Below are positions 48,778 to 51,895 of a DNA stretch of 51,895 bases, in pieces; position 1 is the stretch's first letter, and each line of letters begins with the position of its first letter. A program made the translations under genes and the position numbers. Below the pieces are notes generated by a model. It did no database searches. It was not told where the DNA came from and saw only the letters and a program-made list of their open reading frames with translations. Origin of the DNA: an uncultured Succinivibrionaceae bacterium (lineage in GTDB: Bacteria; Pseudomonadota; Gammaproteobacteria; Enterobacterales; Succinivibrionaceae); contig CALXOV010000030.1 in the NCBI GenBank assembly GCA_944390105.1, positions 1 to 51,895 of the forward strand. Direction: 5' to 3'.

Positions 48778-50028
48778 CTAAGGTTTGAGCTGAGTTAGGG
48801 GTACTGCATAAATATTAGACAAAAGCGGCTGCACTATATGCCCAAGACCACACAGCACCATACAGGCGCAAGCAGGATTACCACCATTGCGCTTGATTTT
48901 TTCATTAATCCGCTGCAGTTCATGTGCAGCCGCAAGACAGTCATCCGGTTGCAACCGGAAATTTACAGCACACCAATTACCGTCAGGCAGATCAATCACC
49001 GCATCAATACGGCTATTTTGATAATCAAAATAATGACGCACTTCACCGCCTAAGGCTGCCGCGTAAATCTTTAAATCACGCACACACAGCGAATCAAACA
49101 TCCGCTCTAAACTCTGCGGTGAGGAGACTAAACGTTCGGGAGTTAAATTGAGCAGCGCACAAGCAAATGAGGGATCAGCAAAATGGCGTCTAACGGCTTT
49201 CTTAATGCGCAACTTACACTCAGGTATCAACTTAAACGGATCTTGATTATCAAGCAGAAAAACCCGTTCAAAAGCCTCACTGTAAGAGGCTATAGTCACA
49301 TCCTCAACATCACCGCCATCACTGTGCTTAATATCCTTTTTCAATGCGCTGTTGCTGACGCTCTGCCCTAAATTACGCGCGATAGAACGCAGCAGCAGAC
49401 GTACTTTACGCGCATTAAAATTCTTGGAGCCAAAATCATAGAGATCGTTATCTAAGATATTTTGTAGCAACTCTTTAACCAACTTAGAGGCCCGCTTAAC
49501 CTCAAGATTGTGCATCTGCGGCAACCCGCCGCGGACGCAATACTCCGCTAAAGTTGTCGCGGTGATCTGAGGTCCGCTGACAGCTGCCAACGGCTCACCG
49601 GCACAGAGCGAGCGTAACGAAACTGTACCGTTAGACAAACCCGACTCAAATAACGATAAAGGGCGCAATCTTACCTGTACCGCACAAGGTACCGCATTTT
49701 CCTGCAGAGCTGAGCTAGTGAGAATAAATTGTCCTGTAGGATTATGCGGCAACTGCTGCAGCATGGAAGGCAGCACCTCTTTAAGCGCAGGCTGAAGCAG
49801 CCATTCATCAATCATGCGCGGCGCTTTAGCAGCAAGCAGTTCAGCAAAATTAAATTGCTTATTGTGCAAGGCAAGGTGATTACTGGCACCATAGAAAGAA
49901 GCCAAGGTCGTCTTGCCGCTGTATCTGAGACCGACAAGTTCCACCGCTGGCGCTTGATTCAATTTATCTACAAACACCTGTTCCATCAGGCGCGGACGCA
50001 ATGCTTTTAGCTGCGAAGAAAGCTGCAT
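48778..50028 (-). CDS. AAA (AAA_14/DUF4143-like) ATPase
   Basis: A 416-aa P-loop protein. A short N-terminal helix is followed by ELVGLRYSGKTTLASF (Walker A about residues 33-41), AKAPRMIDEWLLQP and GQFILTSSALQ. A C-terminal DUF4143-type half follows (ARKVRLLLRSIARNLGQSVS, YSEAFERVFLLDN, and YFDYQNSRIDAVIDLPDG, a possible nuclease-like strand pattern). Such ATPases are widespread and mostly uncharacterised; some accompany toxin-antitoxin or defence genes. It lies between efp and earP on the same strand, 89 bases after earP, but nothing in its sequence ties it to EF-P modification. Confidence 0.82.
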   Translation of the reverse strand: MQLSSQLKALRPRLMEQVFVDKLNQAPAVELVGLRYSGKTTLASFYGASNHLALHNKQFNFAELLAAKAPRMIDEWLLQPALKEVLPSMLQQLPHNPTGQFILTSSALQENAVPCAVQVRLRPLSLFESGLSNGTVSLRSLCAGEPLAAVSGPQITATTLAEYCVRGGLPQMHNLEVKRASKLVKELLQNILDNDLYDFGSKNFNARKVRLLLRSIARNLGQSVSNSALKKDIKHSDGGDVEDVTIASYSEAFERVFLLDNQDPFKLIPECKLRIKKAVRRHFADPSFACALLNLTPERLVSSPQSLERMFDSLCVRDLKIYAAALGGEVRHYFDYQNSRIDAVIDLPDGNWCAVNFRLQPDDCLAAAHELQRINEKIKRNGGNPACACMVLCGLGHIVQPLLSNIYAVPLTQLKP

Positions 50029-50117
50029 GAGAAAAACCGCTCTAAATATCTATGCTTGTACACACATTAGAGTATTTTGTCAGCAAAATCAAGAACCAAA
50101 ACCGCAACCTAAGACGC

Positions 50118-51191
50118 TTAAGCCATATTCATACGGCAGAAATTAAGCATACTTTCGGCTAAATTGGGCAGTGAAAAAATATAGTTCTGCACCTGCAAAG
50201 CCAGCTTTCGCCAAATGGGTTCGAAGTCGTCAAAATTAAACTGCGGCCACTTTGCACGGCCATTGTAGGAAAGCATCATAGCATTCAGTTCGGCAAGTCC
50301 GGCTTGCTTTTCCGACGGCAGTTCACGCTTAAAACAATCAAGCAGCGCCTGCAATTTTGCAATATGCGCATCCTGCGTCTGCGGATAGATCTGCCACAGA
50401 CATGGACGTCCGCAGCATAAAGCCCGTACGATGCTGTCCTCGCCGCGCACTAAATTAAGTTCACTTTGACAAAGCAGCGCATCGTAATCATCCTGACTTA
50501 CCATCCCCTGCGCTTTAAACGTAAGTTTGCCCAAGGTGCAGCTATCGCTAGGTTGTAGCGTCATACCTAGGATGGCATTGACATTATCTAATGGCTTACC
50601 GCCAAAGACAGTAATTGCTGAAGGGCGCACCGAACCTTCAAGTATGGTCAGCAGTTCAGCTACTGCTGGATTAGCATACGAAAACAGCGTCAACTGCCGC
50701 ACCGCCGGCAATGGCTGCTGCTGCGCCTGTGCCGCGCTTTGCGCAAGCTGTCTTAAACGCGGCTCGAATAAAAGACCGCCGGTGCGCTTAGTGAAGCCGG
50801 GATAAAAGTAATAGCCGCGCGCAAACTCTGCCGGAGCTGGCAACCCATGAAAAGATTCGACCCAGTTTTCTGCACTTAAATAATCAAGATACAGCACTAA
50901 GCAGCCCTGGGCATTAATTAACTTAGCAGTAAGCGCCGGCAAATGACAGGCAAAAGCGGCCACGACTACGTCTGGCCGCTGTTGCTGCAGAATACTTTCC
51001 TCTGCGCAAAAGGGCAGAAAGCGCAGCGTAGCATCCTCATCATCAACTACGGCAATGGTACGTAATACATTAAGATCATCACAAAACAGACGCACTTTGG
51101 CTCCTAAGCGCTTAAGTTCACGCGAAAGCCGCAGACTTACTCCAGCATCGCCATAGTTATCAATTACGCTGCAGTAGATATCAAAATTCAT
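50118..51191 (-). CDS. earP: EF-P arginine rhamnosyltransferase EarP
   Basis: A 357-aa GT-B type glycosyltransferase of the former DUF2331 family. The N-terminus FDIYCSVIDNYGDAGVSLRL has the two conserved aspartates (D11, D15), equivalent to those shown to be catalytic in Pseudomonas. The C-terminal nucleotide-sugar site shows NLVRGEDSIVRALCCGRPCL and WQIYPQTQDAH. It transfers rhamnose from dTDP-rhamnose to Arg32 of EF-P, and the matching efp is nearby. dTDP-rhamnose synthesis genes are not in the window. Confidence 0.95.
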   Translation of the reverse strand: MNFDIYCSVIDNYGDAGVSLRLSRELKRLGAKVRLFCDDLNVLRTIAVVDDEDATLRFLPFCAEESILQQQRPDVVVAAFACHLPALTAKLINAQGCLVLYLDYLSAENWVESFHGLPAPAEFARGYYFYPGFTKRTGGLLFEPRLRQLAQSAAQAQQQPLPAVRQLTLFSYANPAVAELLTILEGSVRPSAITVFGGKPLDNVNAILGMTLQPSDSCTLGKLTFKAQGMVSQDDYDALLCQSELNLVRGEDSIVRALCCGRPCLWQIYPQTQDAHIAKLQALLDCFKRELPSEKQAGLAELNAMMLSYNGRAKWPQFNFDDFEPIWRKLALQVQNYIFSLPNLAESMLNFCRMNMA

Positions 51192-51293
51192 TTTATTCCT
51201 TTGTCGTCTTTTCTCTATGTCAGCTTGCGTATGACAAGTGGACCAATTCCGAATCCAGCGCGACAGCCGTCAACTGATGACGCCTTAGGTGTG

Positions 51294-51390
51294 ACTAATA
51301 AGTTAAATTTTAAGAATTTTATAAAATTAATGATTTGAAATATAATCAAATTGATTATATATTTTCTAATAGAAAGACCCTATTGATCCC
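51294..51390 (+). repeat. Dispersed AT-rich repeat, copy B
   Basis: This is the partner of 20818-20912, same orientation, with about 15 differences by eye over 95 bases. It ends about 45 bases before the group II intron end. Confidence 0.75.
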
Positions 51391-51436
51391 CTCCCTAGTT
51401 CATTGTCCTCCAGCTACGTGCTACTCTGGTCTTATG

Positions 51437-51510
51437 ATAGGGTAGGAGATGGAATTTAGTGCCTTGCCCCTCCCTGCGAACCGTGCGTGCGACTTTACCG
51501 CACACGGCTC
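51437..51510 (-). other. 3' end of a group II intron (domains V and VI)
   Basis: On the minus strand 51510-51478 begins GAGCCGTGTGCGG and ends GCACGCACGGTTC, closely matching the classic 34-base domain V hairpin with its AGC triad. It is 33 bases because the GAAA tetraloop appears to have lost one base. A second stem (GGAG/CTCC) consistent with domain VI and a CTACCCTAT end follow. No reverse transcriptase gene is attached, so this is probably a truncated copy. Confidence 0.65.
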
Positions 51511-51743
51511 CCCGTTAACGCTTTAAACTGATTGTAATCAAAATCCGCTTTACGATCAGCGATCGTGTCCCTTCCCTCTTTGCTAAGCGCTCTGCGGCCT
51601 CTTGCTTTCTAAGCATCTCTTAGCGGGGCGTTCAGACGTGTTTCACCTACTAAATTGTTGCAGCCTTATCGTCCGCCGCAGTCTAAAAAACATCCAAAGT
51701 GTATGCCGCCATGATTTAATGTTAAAGCCTATTGCAGCTTCAA

Positions 51744-51895
51744 TTATGCCAGCTGGGTCTTCAGATCAGCGAGCTCCTCATCGTTCAGGTTAGTTGCTTC
51801 TTTGATTTGTGCAACTGGCATCCCCATGCGCAGTAAATTCAGCGCTATGCTAAAAGCAGCTTTTTTCTTTCCTTCTTTCAAACCTTCTTCAATTC
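51744..51895 (-). CDS. C-terminus of an Rpn-family (PD-(D/E)XK) recombination-promoting nuclease-like protein
   Basis: The minus-strand frame enters from the right edge and runs 49 codons to TAA. It reads EEGLKEGKKKAAFSIALNLL, then MGMPVAQIKEATNLNDEEL. The E/K-G repeats followed by a small helical AxLLxxGxxxxxIxxxTxLxxEE module are the usual tail of Rpn/transposase_31-type proteins, which carry an N-terminal PD-(D/E)XK nuclease. The catalytic part lies outside the window. Confidence 0.7.
   Translation of the reverse strand, partial: IEEGLKEGKKKAAFSIALNLLRMGMPVAQIKEATNLNDEELADLKTQLA

Larger units (their letters stand above)
51192..51743. other. Gene-free right flank with repeat and intron debris
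   Basis: This stretch contains dispersed repeat copy B (51294-51390) and a group II intron 3' end (51437-51510). The rest (51511-51743) has no convincing frame. The minus-strand stretch just upstream of domain V (through DYNQFKAL) could be an eroded coding end but is unrecognised. Confidence 0.6.

Overview
The window looks like the replication-origin-proximal part of a gammaproteobacterial chromosome. Typical for that class are dnaA-dnaN-recF-gyrB running divergently from rpmH-rnpA-yidD-yidC-mnmE, the glnA/glnL-glnG/typA neighbourhood, gmk-rpoZ-spoT, two-subunit glycyl-tRNA synthetase, GltS, OmpA, and an EF-P with Arg32 next to EarP. Gene content (a DUF3334 protein, EarP-type EF-P modification) would fit Aeromonadales, possibly Succinivibrionaceae, but that placement is an inference from memory.

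Layout. 0-3.5 kb: envelope and signalling genes (YgiW-like, chemoreceptor, YihY). 3.6-11.4 kb: nitrogen module (glnA, divergent typA, a GNAT, then glnL-glnG). The NtrC protein (glnG) has lost the GAFTGA loop and key Walker residues. 11.6-17.7 kb: DUF3334, engB, gmk, a diguanylate cyclase, and rpoZ-spoT. 17.7-19.9 kb: PldB-like hydrolase and CobW-like GTPase. 20.1-29.0 kb: an accessory block. A degenerate gltS fragment lies on one side and the intact gltS on the other. Between them are an MFS transporter and a tightly coupled pair: a 171-aa CesT-like type III secretion chaperone and a 1562-aa effector-like protein. This segment is also bracketed by 38-bp inverted repeats. 29.2-29.6 kb: remains of an IS605-type tnpB and of a group II intron. 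29.6-34.4 kb: ompA, tRNA-Thr, tusA, glyQS.

34.4-37.5 kb is gene-poor. It holds five copies of a 16-bp palindrome identical or nearly identical to the chromosomal ParB site parS, plus a decayed tnpB. 37.5-48.6 kb: gyrB-recF-dnaN-dnaA on the minus strand, the divergent rpmH-rnpA-yidD-yidC-mnmE cluster, then efp on the minus strand. 48.8-51.2 kb: a DUF4143-type ATPase and earP, the predicted rhamnosyltransferase for the EF-P encoded nearby. The right edge carries a group II intron 3' end, a second copy of an AT-rich dispersed repeat also seen at 20.8 kb, and the C-terminus of an Rpn-like protein.

The two most unusual items are the putative type III chaperone/giant effector pair in a repeat-bounded block, and the NtrC homologue that appears unable to hydrolyse ATP or contact sigma-54. 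No CRISPR array, rRNA or intact insertion sequence was seen.
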